Below are positions 5,538-13,444 of a DNA stretch of 28,869 bases, in pieces. The translations under genes were made by a program, and so were the position numbers. Source of the stretch: Desulfobulbaceae bacterium UBA5611 (GTDB lineage Bacteria; Desulfobacterota; Desulfobulbia; Desulfobulbales; Desulfocapsaceae); NCBI GenBank assembly GCA_002424635.1, contig DIKT01000087.1, forward strand, positions 1 to 28,869, read 5' to 3'. Position 1 is the first letter of the stretch. Each line of letters opens with the position of its first letter. The notes below the pieces were generated by a model. The model was not told where the DNA came from, made no database searches, and was given only the letters and a program-made list of their open reading frames with translations.

Positions 5538-6722
5538 TCAGCTCCGGTAATCGGCGTTGATCTTCACATAATCAATCGAAAAATCACAGGTGTAGATCTC
5601 AGTACATTGATTTCCATCTTTCAAGTCAATGGTCACTACAATATCCTTGTCTTTCAGAAGGGCAGTTGCTGCCCTTTCAGCTTCTTTGCCCTGACCGAGT
5701 CCATCCTTGACTATGAGGACCTCGCCAAAGGAGATATCTACCCGATCCGGACAGATACGCACCCCTGACCGGCCCATGGCAGCCATAATCCTGCCCCAGT
5801 TGGCATCTTCGCCGAAAAAAGCTGTTTTGACCAGATTGGAGTTAGCGATAGTCCGGGCGATCTGCTTGCCATCCTGCTCATCCCTGGCCCCACAGACCCG
5901 GATGGTGATAAACTTGGTGGCCCCTTCCCCGTCCGCGACAATCTGCAAGGCCAGATCTTTTAACAGATCGCCTAGGGTCTCCTGAAAAATCTTCTGCTCA
6001 TTGGAATCATCCTCATCAATCCAGGGATTCCCGGCGGCGCCATTGGCCATCACCAGCACCATATCGTTGGTACTGGTATCGCCATCAATGGTAATCCGGT
6101 TAAAGGTCCGCTCGACGCCATGAAGCAAGGACTTGTATAGTTGGGGAAAACTAATCCGGGCGTCTGTCAGCACAAAGGCGAGCATGGTGGCCATATTGGG
6201 CATAATCATCCCCGCCCCTTTGGCCATCCCCATGAAATTAACCTCCTGATCACCGATAACCACAGTTCGATAGGCTGTTTTCGAAACGGTATCAGTGGTC
6301 ATAATAGCCTTGGCCACCAGTTCGAAATTATCAGCAGACAAGCCGGCAACCAGTGCGGGCATGGCTTTTTCTATAGCCGTAACATTTAGCTGGTCACCAA
6401 TAACGCCTGTTGATGACAGCTGCACCATCTCCTCGGCAATATTAAGAAGCGATGCGGCACAGTTGCCTGTAGCAAGGGCAGCCTGCATGCCGGCCTCTCC
6501 GGTGCAGGCATTGGCACAGCCGCTATTGACCAAAATAGCCTGGGCCCTTCCCTGTTTGAGACGCTCCATATCAAGCACCACGGGTGCCGCCTTGACCTGG
6601 TTGGTCGTAAAGGCCCCGGCGGTGACCGCAGGCTCGTCACTGACAATAAGACCAAGATCCAGACGGTCGGCATATCTGATCCCGGCTGCAACGGCCGCTG
6701 TTTTAAAACCTTTTATTTTCAT
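5538..6722 (-). CDS. argJ: ArgJ, glutamate N-acetyltransferase / amino-acid N-acetyltransferase
   Basis: Bifunctional enzyme of arginine synthesis. It moves the acetyl group from N-acetylornithine to glutamate and can also use acetyl-CoA, depending on the organism. It has 394 residues, typical length. NSGCANA is at residues 66-72 and the self-cleavage site PNMATML at 175-181, where cleavage before Thr179 produces the alpha and beta subunits and exposes the nucleophile. Further family motifs are TIDGDTSTNDM and DGEGATKF. The start is ATG at 6722 (MKIKGFK), with a weak GAGAAAG upstream. Whether it is mono- or bifunctional cannot be told from the motifs. It lies 61 bases downstream of kdsB. Confidence 0.96.
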   Translation of the reverse strand: MKIKGFKTAAVAAGIRYADRLDLGLIVSDEPAVTAGAFTTNQVKAAPVVLDMERLKQGRAQAILVNSGCANACTGEAGMQAALATGNCAASLLNIAEEMVQLSSTGVIGDQLNVTAIEKAMPALVAGLSADNFELVAKAIMTTDTVSKTAYRTVVIGDQEVNFMGMAKGAGMIMPNMATMLAFVLTDARISFPQLYKSLLHGVERTFNRITIDGDTSTNDMVLVMANGAAGNPWIDEDDSNEQKIFQETLGDLLKDLALQIVADGEGATKFITIRVCGARDEQDGKQIARTIANSNLVKTAFFGEDANWGRIMAAMGRSGVRICPDRVDISFGEVLIVKDGLGQGKEAERAATALLKDKDIVVTIDLKDGNQCTEIYTCDFSIDYVKINADYRS

Positions 6723-6783
6723 TCTTTCTCTTAATAATGATAGATCGGATAAGATGGTGCTTTACTCGGAAGTTTGTGAAAAG

Positions 6784-7563
6784 TTAACTGCCAATTCTTA
6801 ACTTCTTTATATAATCTTCGACCCTTTGTAAATCTTCAGGGGTATCTACTTCTATGGAATCATGATCGGTCAGCACCACTTTTATCCGGTAGCCATATTC
6901 AAGGGCCCGCAGCTGTTCCAGCTTTTCAAAACGCTCCCATTCTCCTTCCGGTAGGGCCACAAAGGTTAACAGAAAGCCTTTTCGATAGGCATAAAATCCC
7001 AGATGCTTATAATAGGTCGGCGCTACTCCTTCCTCGGGATTGCGCTGAAAAGGCACCGGAGCCCGGGAAAAATAGAGGGCGTTATGATTATGATCGAAGA
7101 CGGTTTTGACATGGTTCGGATCATTAATTTCTTCCGGCCTGATAATCTTGTATATCAGCGTTGACATGGGCAGGGCCGGATCGTCAATTAAAGGCTGGGC
7201 TACCTGGGCCACTACTTCCGGGTCAAAAAGCGGCTGATCTCCCTGGATATTGACAACCACATCGTGCTCAGATATATCAAGCAGTTCTGCGGCCTCCGCT
7301 AAACGGTCTGAGCCTGAAACATGATCACTTCTGGTCAGCACATACTCCCCGCCAAAAGAGGCGACGCACTCGCCGATCCGCAGGTCATCGGTAGCAACCA
7401 CCACCCTGCTCAGGATTTTAACCTGCCGAGCCCGCTCCACCACATGCTGGATCATCGGTTTGCCAGCAATCAGGGCCAGGGGTTTGCCTTCAAAACGATT
7501 GGAGAGATAGCGGGCCGGGATAATGGCAACAACAGCCGGCTTATAATTTTTTACAGGTTCCAT
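6784..7563 (-). CDS. kdsB: KdsB, CMP-KDO synthetase
   Basis: 3-deoxy-manno-octulosonate cytidylyltransferase. It activates KDO with CTP to CMP-KDO in the cytoplasm for lipopolysaccharide inner-core assembly, showing the organism is Gram-negative. Family motifs: IIPARYLSNRFEGKPL at the nucleotide site, GKPMIQHVV, VVATDD, NIQGDQPLF with the metal-binding Asp, and the C-terminal EKLEQLRALE..G. The 259-residue length is normal. The ATG at 7563 is preferred to a TTG three codons upstream, because neither has a good ribosome site. It diverges from rsmJ across a 65-base AT-rich gap that must hold both promoters. Confidence 0.95.
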   Translation of the reverse strand: MEPVKNYKPAVVAIIPARYLSNRFEGKPLALIAGKPMIQHVVERARQVKILSRVVVATDDLRIGECVASFGGEYVLTRSDHVSGSDRLAEAAELLDISEHDVVVNIQGDQPLFDPEVVAQVAQPLIDDPALPMSTLIYKIIRPEEINDPNHVKTVFDHNHNALYFSRAPVPFQRNPEEGVAPTYYKHLGFYAYRKGFLLTFVALPEGEWERFEKLEQLRALEYGYRIKVVLTDHDSIEVDTPEDLQRVEDYIKKLRIGS

Positions 7564-7628
7564 ATATTTCAATTAGTGTATATTAAAAAAAATTAAAAAA
7601 ATTATTAATCTTTTACTTTAACATTTTG

Positions 7629-8453
7629 ATGTATACTATGATTGTTCCGTGTTCAACCCAGCCCGTACTGTCTCTGGCCGTGACCTGTTCCCTGAAAGAT
7701 GTGACTCTTCAAGCCAAGGCCCGCAGTCTGGCTCAATCTTTACAGCTAAGGCAAGCTGACTCAGGTGATAGTCAGGATCAATATCAGTTTTTACTGGTTT
7801 ATACCGATAAAGGTCTGGAACTCCAGACTCTCAACCCAGAGACAGGACGCTATACCACAGCCCTGACCACCGACTATGTCTCCGGCAGCGCCCAATATCG
7901 ACGTCTCCATGGAGGTGGTATTCAGCAGCCGCTGGCCCGGGCCGCAGGTCTCAAACCAGGCTGGCGGCCCACCATTATCGATGCCACAGCCGGACTTGGC
8001 ATTGACGGCTTTATCCTGGCCAGTCTGGGCTGCGAGGTCACCCTGATTGAACGATCGCCGGTGATGGGGGCGCTGCTCAATGATGGCTTACAACGAGCGG
8101 CTAATCATCTCACGACCTGTGAGCTGGTCACACAGAAGCTCCGGCTGCTCATCGGTAATGCCCGGGAAATCATCTCCAACCTGGCCGAACGGCCAGCTAC
8201 CATCTATCTGGATCCCATGTACCCCGATCGTCATACCTCAGCCCTCAATAAACAAGAGATGCGGATTATTCGCCTGCTGGTAGGAGACGACGGCGATGCT
8301 GCTGACCTTTTGACAACGGCGCTGGCTATTGCCACCAACCGGGTTGTCGTCAAACGGCCTAAAGGCGCCCCTGAACTAATTGCCGGGCCCTCTCATATCA
8401 TCAAAATGAAAAACAGTCGTTTTGACGTCTATCTGACCGGATTAAACAAATAA
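7629..8453 (+). CDS. rsmJ: RsmJ, 16S rRNA (guanine-1516-N2) methyltransferase
   Basis: Class I SAM-dependent methyltransferase of the RsmJ (YhiQ) family, which methylates the N2 of G1516 in 16S rRNA. The SAM-binding motif I is DATAGLGIDGFILASLGC, followed by the acidic ribose site LIERSP. The catalytic-region motif is YLDPMYP with the conserved helix ALNKQEMRI, and the end is VVVKRPKGAPEL. About 274 residues, near the family's usual 250. The ATG at 7629 is chosen over a TTG one codon earlier; an ATG at 7638 is also possible, and none has a clear ribosome site. It converges with rlmH, leaving only 28 bases between the two stops. Confidence 0.92.
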   Translation: MYTMIVPCSTQPVLSLAVTCSLKDVTLQAKARSLAQSLQLRQADSGDSQDQYQFLLVYTDKGLELQTLNPETGRYTTALTTDYVSGSAQYRRLHGGGIQQPLARAAGLKPGWRPTIIDATAGLGIDGFILASLGCEVTLIERSPVMGALLNDGLQRAANHLTTCELVTQKLRLLIGNAREIISNLAERPATIYLDPMYPDRHTSALNKQEMRIIRLLVGDDGDAADLLTTALAIATNRVVVKRPKGAPELIAGPSHIIKMKNSRFDVYLTGLNK

Positions 8454-8481
8454 TTTTAGAAACCGGCCACTCTTTTTTAGT

Positions 8482-8949
8482 TTATTTATGATATTTTTCG
8501 CCAGCCTTGATCGTATAGGCCCGATAAAGCTGTTCCAGCAGAAAAAGGCGCGTCATATCATGGGTAAAGGTCATCAAAGACAAGGAGAGCAGCAGATCGG
8601 CCTGCGCTACAAGCTCCTGTGAATGGCCAAGGGGACCGCCAATAAGCAGACTCACCTGTTTGACCCCTTGCTGCTCCCACTGACCGATCAGATCAGCCAG
8701 ACCCTCCGAGCTCACCTGACTGCCGCGAAAGTCAAGTATGACTTTCAGCGCCCCGGCCGGAACATGACTGAGAAGCAGACGACCATCCTCTTCCTTTTCC
8801 TGCTCCTCACTCCATTGCCCTTTTTTCTTGTGCTGGATAAACTTGATTGAAATCCTGGTGTAATGTTGCAACCGTTTACTGAACTCAGCAATCCCTTCTG
8901 TCAGATATGAATCCTTGGTCTTGCCCAGCAGGAGCAGTTCATACTTCAT
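8482..8949 (-). CDS. rlmH: RlmH, 23S rRNA (pseudouridine-1915-N3) methyltransferase
   Basis: SPOUT-class methyltransferase acting on pseudouridine 1915 in helix 69 of 23S rRNA, on assembled 70S ribosomes. It has 155 residues, exactly the family size. Motifs: a K-rich helix IKFIQHKKKG, LDFRGSQVSSEGLADLI, the knot loop LLIGGPLGHS, and the terminal LSLMTFTHDMTRLFLLEQLYRAYTIKAGEKYHK region, with the C-terminal YHK. AGGGA lies 7 bases before the ATG. It sits 12 bases downstream of the YkgJ-like gene, probably in one transcript with it. Confidence 0.96.
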   Translation of the reverse strand: MKYELLLLGKTKDSYLTEGIAEFSKRLQHYTRISIKFIQHKKKGQWSEEQEKEEDGRLLLSHVPAGALKVILDFRGSQVSSEGLADLIGQWEQQGVKQVSLLIGGPLGHSQELVAQADLLLSLSLMTFTHDMTRLFLLEQLYRAYTIKAGEKYHK

Positions 8950-8961
8950 AGCTTATCCCTG

Positions 8962-9363
8962 TCAGCAATGAACAATGCCTCGTGGGTCCATGATAGCACC
9001 GAGCACTTCACAGAATTCGTCATAGGATATATGCTGATTTATACCGGGGCAGGATTCTCTGATGGTGGCAAAATTATTTTCATCGATGAGCAGAGAGGGA
9101 TGCAGCGGCCATTGCCGACAGCGCCAGGGACGGCCGCTATGAACTGTGCAACCGTTGTTGTAGAAAATACAATGGCCATCAACAATTTTCATCTGGGTAA
9201 TATTACCGTTGACCCGCCAATATTTGTCCCGTACTTCGTTTTCACTCAAACCAAGGGCCTGCACCATACAGCGCCGATCCTCCTCATCAAGTGAAACTGT
9301 GGTCTCGCCCTGACAGCAATAACCGCAGCGCTGGCATTCAAATATCTTTTTAAGCTCTTTCAT
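8962..9363 (-). CDS. YkgJ-family Cys-cluster protein (putative metal-chelating)
   Basis: Protein of 133 residues from the YkgJ/CxxCxxCC family. The N-terminus has FECQRCGYCCQG, the hallmark motif (CxxCGxCC). Later come HCIFYNNGCTVHSGRPWRCRQWPLHP and ESCPGI, which add more Cys. Together they are thought to bind an iron-sulfur cluster or zinc; the biochemical role is unknown. The protein is cytoplasmic with no signal. The ATG at 9363 has only a weak AGG before it. Its neighbours algH and rlmH are in the same direction at short spacing, so the three may be one operon. Confidence 0.85.
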   Translation of the reverse strand: MKELKKIFECQRCGYCCQGETTVSLDEEDRRCMVQALGLSENEVRDKYWRVNGNITQMKIVDGHCIFYNNGCTVHSGRPWRCRQWPLHPSLLIDENNFATIRESCPGINQHISYDEFCEVLGAIMDPRGIVHC

Positions 9364-9413
9364 TTAACCTGTGATCCTTGGAATTCTATCATCTGCTATA
9401 GGAGTGTATTCAA

Positions 9414-9986
9414 TCAGGCATTGCCGACCACATCGCCATAAGTGGAGATATCTATGCCATACATTAAGGCCGCCCGCTGCCATTTCTCTGCATCGGGGAC
9501 GTCAAAGACAATGGCGTCATCCGCCGGCACTACCAGCCAGCCTTCCGCCACCAGTTCCTGCTCCAATTGACCTGGTCCCCAGCCGGCATAGCCTAAGATG
9601 AACAGATATTTATGCGGTCCCTGGCCCTTGGCGATATCTTCCAGGAGTTTGGCCTCGCGGCTCAGGGAAATCGTTGGACTGATCGCCAGTTGTTGTTCTG
9701 CCTGGTAGTCTGAAGTGAAGAGGATAAAGGCTGACTCCGGTTCTACAGGCCCACCTCTATAGACTGGCGGTAATTTTGCCGGGACTGGCAGCTGAGCGCC
9801 GGTCAGGATTTCATCCATGGTCAGCAAAGGATTGGGCCGGTTAATGACCACCGCCATTGTCCCCTCATAATTATGCGCACAGATATAAAGAACCTGCTCG
9901 CTAAAACGAGGATCAGGCATCCGGGGAGTGGAAATAAGAAACGAACCGGTCAAGGTATCGATTATGGTGCTATTCTCTGAATTCAT
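9414..9986 (-). CDS. algH: YqgE/AlgH-family protein (DUF179)
   Basis: Cytoplasmic protein of the YqgE/AlgH family, 190 residues. The family pattern is clear: GSFLISTPRMPDPRFSEQVLYICAH, then EGTMAVVINRP, a YRGGPV motif, and LGYAGWGPGQLEQELVAEGWL, followed by a short helical end. AlgH was named for alginate regulation in Pseudomonas, but no conserved mechanism is established. No strong ribosome site; the ATG at 9986 fits the family start. It is first of a probable three-gene run with the YkgJ-like gene and rlmH. Confidence 0.92.
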   Translation of the reverse strand: MNSENSTIIDTLTGSFLISTPRMPDPRFSEQVLYICAHNYEGTMAVVINRPNPLLTMDEILTGAQLPVPAKLPPVYRGGPVEPESAFILFTSDYQAEQQLAISPTISLSREAKLLEDIAKGQGPHKYLFILGYAGWGPGQLEQELVAEGWLVVPADDAIVFDVPDAEKWQRAALMYGIDISTYGDVVGNA

Positions 9987-10242
9987 TTCTGTTTAATGCT
10001 TTACATCCGTTGAATTATAAGAAATAATAAAAGCAATTCAGGAGCCGGAACGAAATCACTATTATCTCCAGGAGTTCACTACGGTCTTTGCCAATCACAA
10101 CATTTCATTATGAATGATTATTGTTGAGATAGTTTAAGGGGGCGATCCTATCAGATCAGGCCGCTGTCCGTCAAGAACTACAACCATCCGGCTTCATCTT
10201 CAGTTCTTAACATATTACACTCGCCCACATAAAAATCCTATC
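9987..10242. other. Divergent intergenic region between algH and glgB
   Basis: The 256-base gap must hold the promoters of algH (leftward) and glgB (rightward). AAGAACT and AGTTCTT (about 10173-10209) form a loose inverted repeat with a 21-base loop. I see no strong promoter pair, terminator or coding frame. Confidence 0.4.
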
Positions 10243-12462
10243 ATGAATGAGATAAAAGAACAGCAGGATAAAATAATCAACGCCACCCATCATGATCCCT
10301 TCCAGGTTCTTGGCGTTCACTTTACCGGTCCCCAGGAACAGACAGCTGTTATTCGCACTTATCAGCCACATGCCGCCGCCGTTAATCTGCTCACTGAATC
10401 TTTTGCCATACCGATGAAAAAGGGCGAGAAAGATGGCATCTATGAATTGGAACTGGAGCGGGCCGCTTTTAAAGATATTGACCTTGATCCCTATAGTTAC
10501 CAGTTTCAGATTACTTATCTGGACGGGACTGTGCATACCGTCAACGATCCCTACCGTTTTCAGCCGGTACTGGATGAACAGGACCGCTATCTTTTTAATT
10601 TTGGCACCCATTATGAACTCTACAATCATATGGGTGCTCATCTGACTAGTCGATCCGGAATAGCCGGCACCATCTTTCGAGTCTGGGCGCCTTCTGCGGC
10701 CCGGGTTTCAGTATTAGGCAATTTTAATGGCTGGGACGGACGGGTTCATCCCATGCGCTGCCTTGGTAGTTCCGGGATCTGGGAGCTGTTCCTGCCGGGG
10801 ATCGGTGAAGATGATCTCTATAAATTTGAGATCCGCACCCAGCATGGCACCATTCTGGAAAAAAACGATCCCTTTCAATTCTATGGTGAACTCCGTCCCA
10901 GAACCGCCTCCATTGTCCGCCCTCTCGACCGCTACCAATGGCAGGATCAGCAATGGCAACAAAAGCGCCAAGCTACTGCTCCTTACGACCAACCCATGGC
11001 CATCTATGAGGCCCATCCCGGTTCCTGGCAGCGTGACCCGCAAGATCCTGACCGTTTTCTGACCTTCAGAGAACTAGCCGACAAGCTCATTCCTTATGTC
11101 CGGAATTTAGGGTTTACCCATATCGAACTGATGCCGGTCATGGAACACCCGCTGGACGAATCATGGGGCTATCAGGTGACAGGCCCCTTCAGCATGACCA
11201 GTCGTTATGGAACTCCTGAAGATTTCATGTATTTTGTCGACCAGTGTCACCAGAATAATATCGGTGTCATTCTCGACTGGGTGCCGGCCCATTTCCCTAA
11301 AGACGAACACAGCCTGGGCCGTTTTGACGGCACCGCCCTGTTTGAACATGAAGATCCGAGAAAAGGTGAGCAACAGGAATGGGGGACCTTCATTTATAAT
11401 TATGGCCGCCGCGAGGTGAGCAATTTCCTGATCGCCAACGCCCTCTTCTGGCTGGATAAATACCATATTGACGGTCTGCGGGTTGACGCCGTGGCCTCTA
11501 TGCTCTATCTCGACTATTCACGCAAGGAAGGCGAATGGCTCCCTAATATCCATGGTGGCAGGGAAAATCTGGAGGCCATTGAATTTCTCCGCCATCTCAA
11601 TTCCATCATTTATGAGCGCTATCCTCAGACCCTGATGATCGCCGAAGAATCCACCAGTTTCTACGGAGTCTCAAAGGCAGCCGATATCGGAGGCCTTGGC
11701 TTTGGCTTCAAATGGAACATGGGCTGGATGAATGATATCCTCTGCTATTTTGAAAAGGATCCTCTGTATAGAAAATTTCATCATAACAGCCTTACTTTCT
11801 CCATTCTCTATGCCTTTTCAGAAAACTTCATCCTGCCCCTGTCCCATGATGAGGTGGTGCATGGCAAACGCTCCCTGCTGGATAAAATGCCGGGGGATCT
11901 CTGGCAGAAATTTGCCAATCTGCGCCTGCTGCTGCTTACCATGTGGATGCATCCCGGTAAAAAACTGCTGTTTATGGGCGGCGAATTTGGTCAATGGACA
12001 GAATGGCACTGCAAACAAAGCCTTGATTTCCATCTGCTCGATGAAAATCCGCTCCATTCTCAAATGCTGACCTTCGTTGCAGAACTGAACAGGTTTTACA
12101 AGGAGAGTCCCAGTCTATGGCAACTCGATTTCAGTCCTGAAGGTTTTCAGTGGCTTGATCTTGAAGATCGCCAGAATTCCATCATTTCTTATGTTCGTTA
12201 TGGCCAAGACCGCTCCGATCATCTGGTTTGTTTATTCAACTACACTCCGCAGACGCATTATAATTACAAATTAGGACTGCCGACCGGCCGACAGTATGAA
12301 GAGATCTTCTGCTCTGACTACAGGCGCTATGGCGGCAGCGATGCCAACGATGACATCCGACACCAACCAATAGCTGAACAGTATGCCCAGGCTCCCTTCC
12401 ATACCAGGATCACTGTCCCACCATTGGCTGGTCTGATTTTAAGGCCGCTTCCCTCTGCATAG
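10243..12462 (+). CDS. glgB: GlgB, 1,4-alpha-glucan branching enzyme
   Basis: GH13 branching enzyme that makes alpha-1,6 branches in glycogen. It has 739 residues, close to E. coli GlgB (728). Domains in order: N1 carbohydrate-binding module (about 20-110), CBM48 (about 130-230, with RVWAPSAARVSVLGNFNGW), catalytic barrel, and a C-terminal beta domain. Catalytic residues by alignment are Asp415 (GLRVDAVASM), Glu468 (IAEEST) and Asp536 (LSHDEVVHG). Each is ten positions beyond the E. coli residues (405, 458, 526), so nothing is missing. No clear ribosome site precedes the ATG. No other glycogen genes are visible in the window. Confidence 0.97.
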   Translation: MNEIKEQQDKIINATHHDPFQVLGVHFTGPQEQTAVIRTYQPHAAAVNLLTESFAIPMKKGEKDGIYELELERAAFKDIDLDPYSYQFQITYLDGTVHTVNDPYRFQPVLDEQDRYLFNFGTHYELYNHMGAHLTSRSGIAGTIFRVWAPSAARVSVLGNFNGWDGRVHPMRCLGSSGIWELFLPGIGEDDLYKFEIRTQHGTILEKNDPFQFYGELRPRTASIVRPLDRYQWQDQQWQQKRQATAPYDQPMAIYEAHPGSWQRDPQDPDRFLTFRELADKLIPYVRNLGFTHIELMPVMEHPLDESWGYQVTGPFSMTSRYGTPEDFMYFVDQCHQNNIGVILDWVPAHFPKDEHSLGRFDGTALFEHEDPRKGEQQEWGTFIYNYGRREVSNFLIANALFWLDKYHIDGLRVDAVASMLYLDYSRKEGEWLPNIHGGRENLEAIEFLRHLNSIIYERYPQTLMIAEESTSFYGVSKAADIGGLGFGFKWNMGWMNDILCYFEKDPLYRKFHHNSLTFSILYAFSENFILPLSHDEVVHGKRSLLDKMPGDLWQKFANLRLLLLTMWMHPGKKLLFMGGEFGQWTEWHCKQSLDFHLLDENPLHSQMLTFVAELNRFYKESPSLWQLDFSPEGFQWLDLEDRQNSIISYVRYGQDRSDHLVCLFNYTPQTHYNYKLGLPTGRQYEEIFCSDYRRYGGSDANDDIRHQPIAEQYAQAPFHTRITVPPLAGLILRPLPSA

Positions 12463-12463
12463 G

Positions 12464-12676
12464 ATGATACCCCAGATGAACGCCCAGTCCACTACACAAC
12501 GCCCCGGCGACAAAATGAAAAAGGCCATCTGTGCTTTTTCAGAACTAACACAGAAATATCCAGAGAAAAGCCGTACTGCTTTGCTGCATGAGGTGGAAAT
12601 CAAGTTTGACCTTTCACCCAAAGAATGTGAATTTCTCAATACCCATCTGGCCGGGACGACGGAGGAAAAGAAATAA
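12464..12676 (+). CDS. Small conserved-looking hypothetical protein downstream of glgB
   Basis: A 70-residue protein with no signal or membrane segment. The core from about residue 18 (MKKAICAFSELTQKYPEKSR) to the end is amphipathic and helical, ending in LSPKECEFLNTHL and a charged tail, which suggests a small helical bundle. I do not recognise a named family. It starts two bases after the glgB stop at ATG 12464, or at the in-frame ATG 12476; neither has a classic ribosome site, so translation is probably coupled to glgB. Coding is supported by the tight arrangement and by codon use like glgB. Confidence 0.55.
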   Translation: MIPQMNAQSTTQRPGDKMKKAICAFSELTQKYPEKSRTALLHEVEIKFDLSPKECEFLNTHLAGTTEEKK

Positions 12677-12755
12677 TATTCTTAAAAAAAACGCCGGTGA
12701 CCAGTTGTTCGGCACCTGAGGTTCAAGTTAAGCAAATATTAAAAAGGATAGAGAA

Positions 12756-13415
12756 ATGGATGCCTATCATCAACTTATTGCCACCATTGCCTTAACCATG
12801 GGCGCCTCATGGGCGGCTGGAATCAATCTCTATGCGACCATTGGCATCCTTGGCTTTTTAGGAGCGACCGGCAACATTATCCTCCCCGAGCAATTGCATG
12901 TCCTGCAGAATCCCCTGGTGATTGGCGCTGCCGCTTTGATGTATGTGGTGGAATTCTTCGCTGACAAAACTCCCGGCATTGATACCGGCTGGGATACTAT
13001 TCATACCTTTATTCGTATTCCAGCCGGAGTCATGCTGGCAGCCGGGGCGGTAGGAGAGATGAATCCAGCCATCGTCATTGTCGCCGGGATCCTGGGCGGC
13101 ACTATCTCTGCTACTTCTCATTCTCTTAAGGCGGGCTCAAGGATCATGATCAACACTTCTCCTGAACCCTTCAGCAACTGGGCGGCATCAGCCCTTGAAG
13201 ACGTGGCCGTTATTGCCGGCTTATGGACTGCTCTGCACCATCCAACAATTTTTATCGGCTTATTCGTTTTATTCCTGGTTATGGCTATCTGGTTGCTGCC
13301 CAAGTTATGGCGCGGCATAAAAGCCCTTTTTATGCGCTTGAAACAATGCTGCACCACTCCGGTTCACCCGCCGCCAGCAAATGATAATGAGCTGATGAAA
13401 CCGCCAGTAAAGTAA
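12756..13415 (+). CDS. DUF4126-domain membrane protein
   Basis: Integral membrane protein of 219 residues with about five hydrophobic segments. The DUF4126 signature is visible: WAAGINLYATIGILGF near the start, VVEFFADKTPGIDTGWDTIHTFIRIPAG in the middle, and GTISATSHSLKAGSRIMINTSPEPFSNWAASALEDVAVI after the third segment. The polar, Gly/Asp-rich loop with PGIDTGWDT is the family's most conserved piece; function is unknown. The end is a basic, Pro-rich cytoplasmic tail. AAGGA lies 9 bases before the ATG. It follows glgB and the small ORF, perhaps in one transcript, and converges with the kinase gene. Confidence 0.88.
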   Translation: MDAYHQLIATIALTMGASWAAGINLYATIGILGFLGATGNIILPEQLHVLQNPLVIGAAALMYVVEFFADKTPGIDTGWDTIHTFIRIPAGVMLAAGAVGEMNPAIVIVAGILGGTISATSHSLKAGSRIMINTSPEPFSNWAASALEDVAVIAGLWTALHHPTIFIGLFVLFLVMAIWLLPKLWRGIKALFMRLKQCCTTPVHPPPANDNELMKPPVK

Positions 13416-13444
13416 AACGTTTTTTTCAAAACTCGCCAGGCTGT

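Noticed and set aside
10173..10209. AAGAACT/AGTTCTT inverted repeat before glgB
   Set aside because: Only seven pairs with a 21-base loop; too weak to call an operator or terminator.
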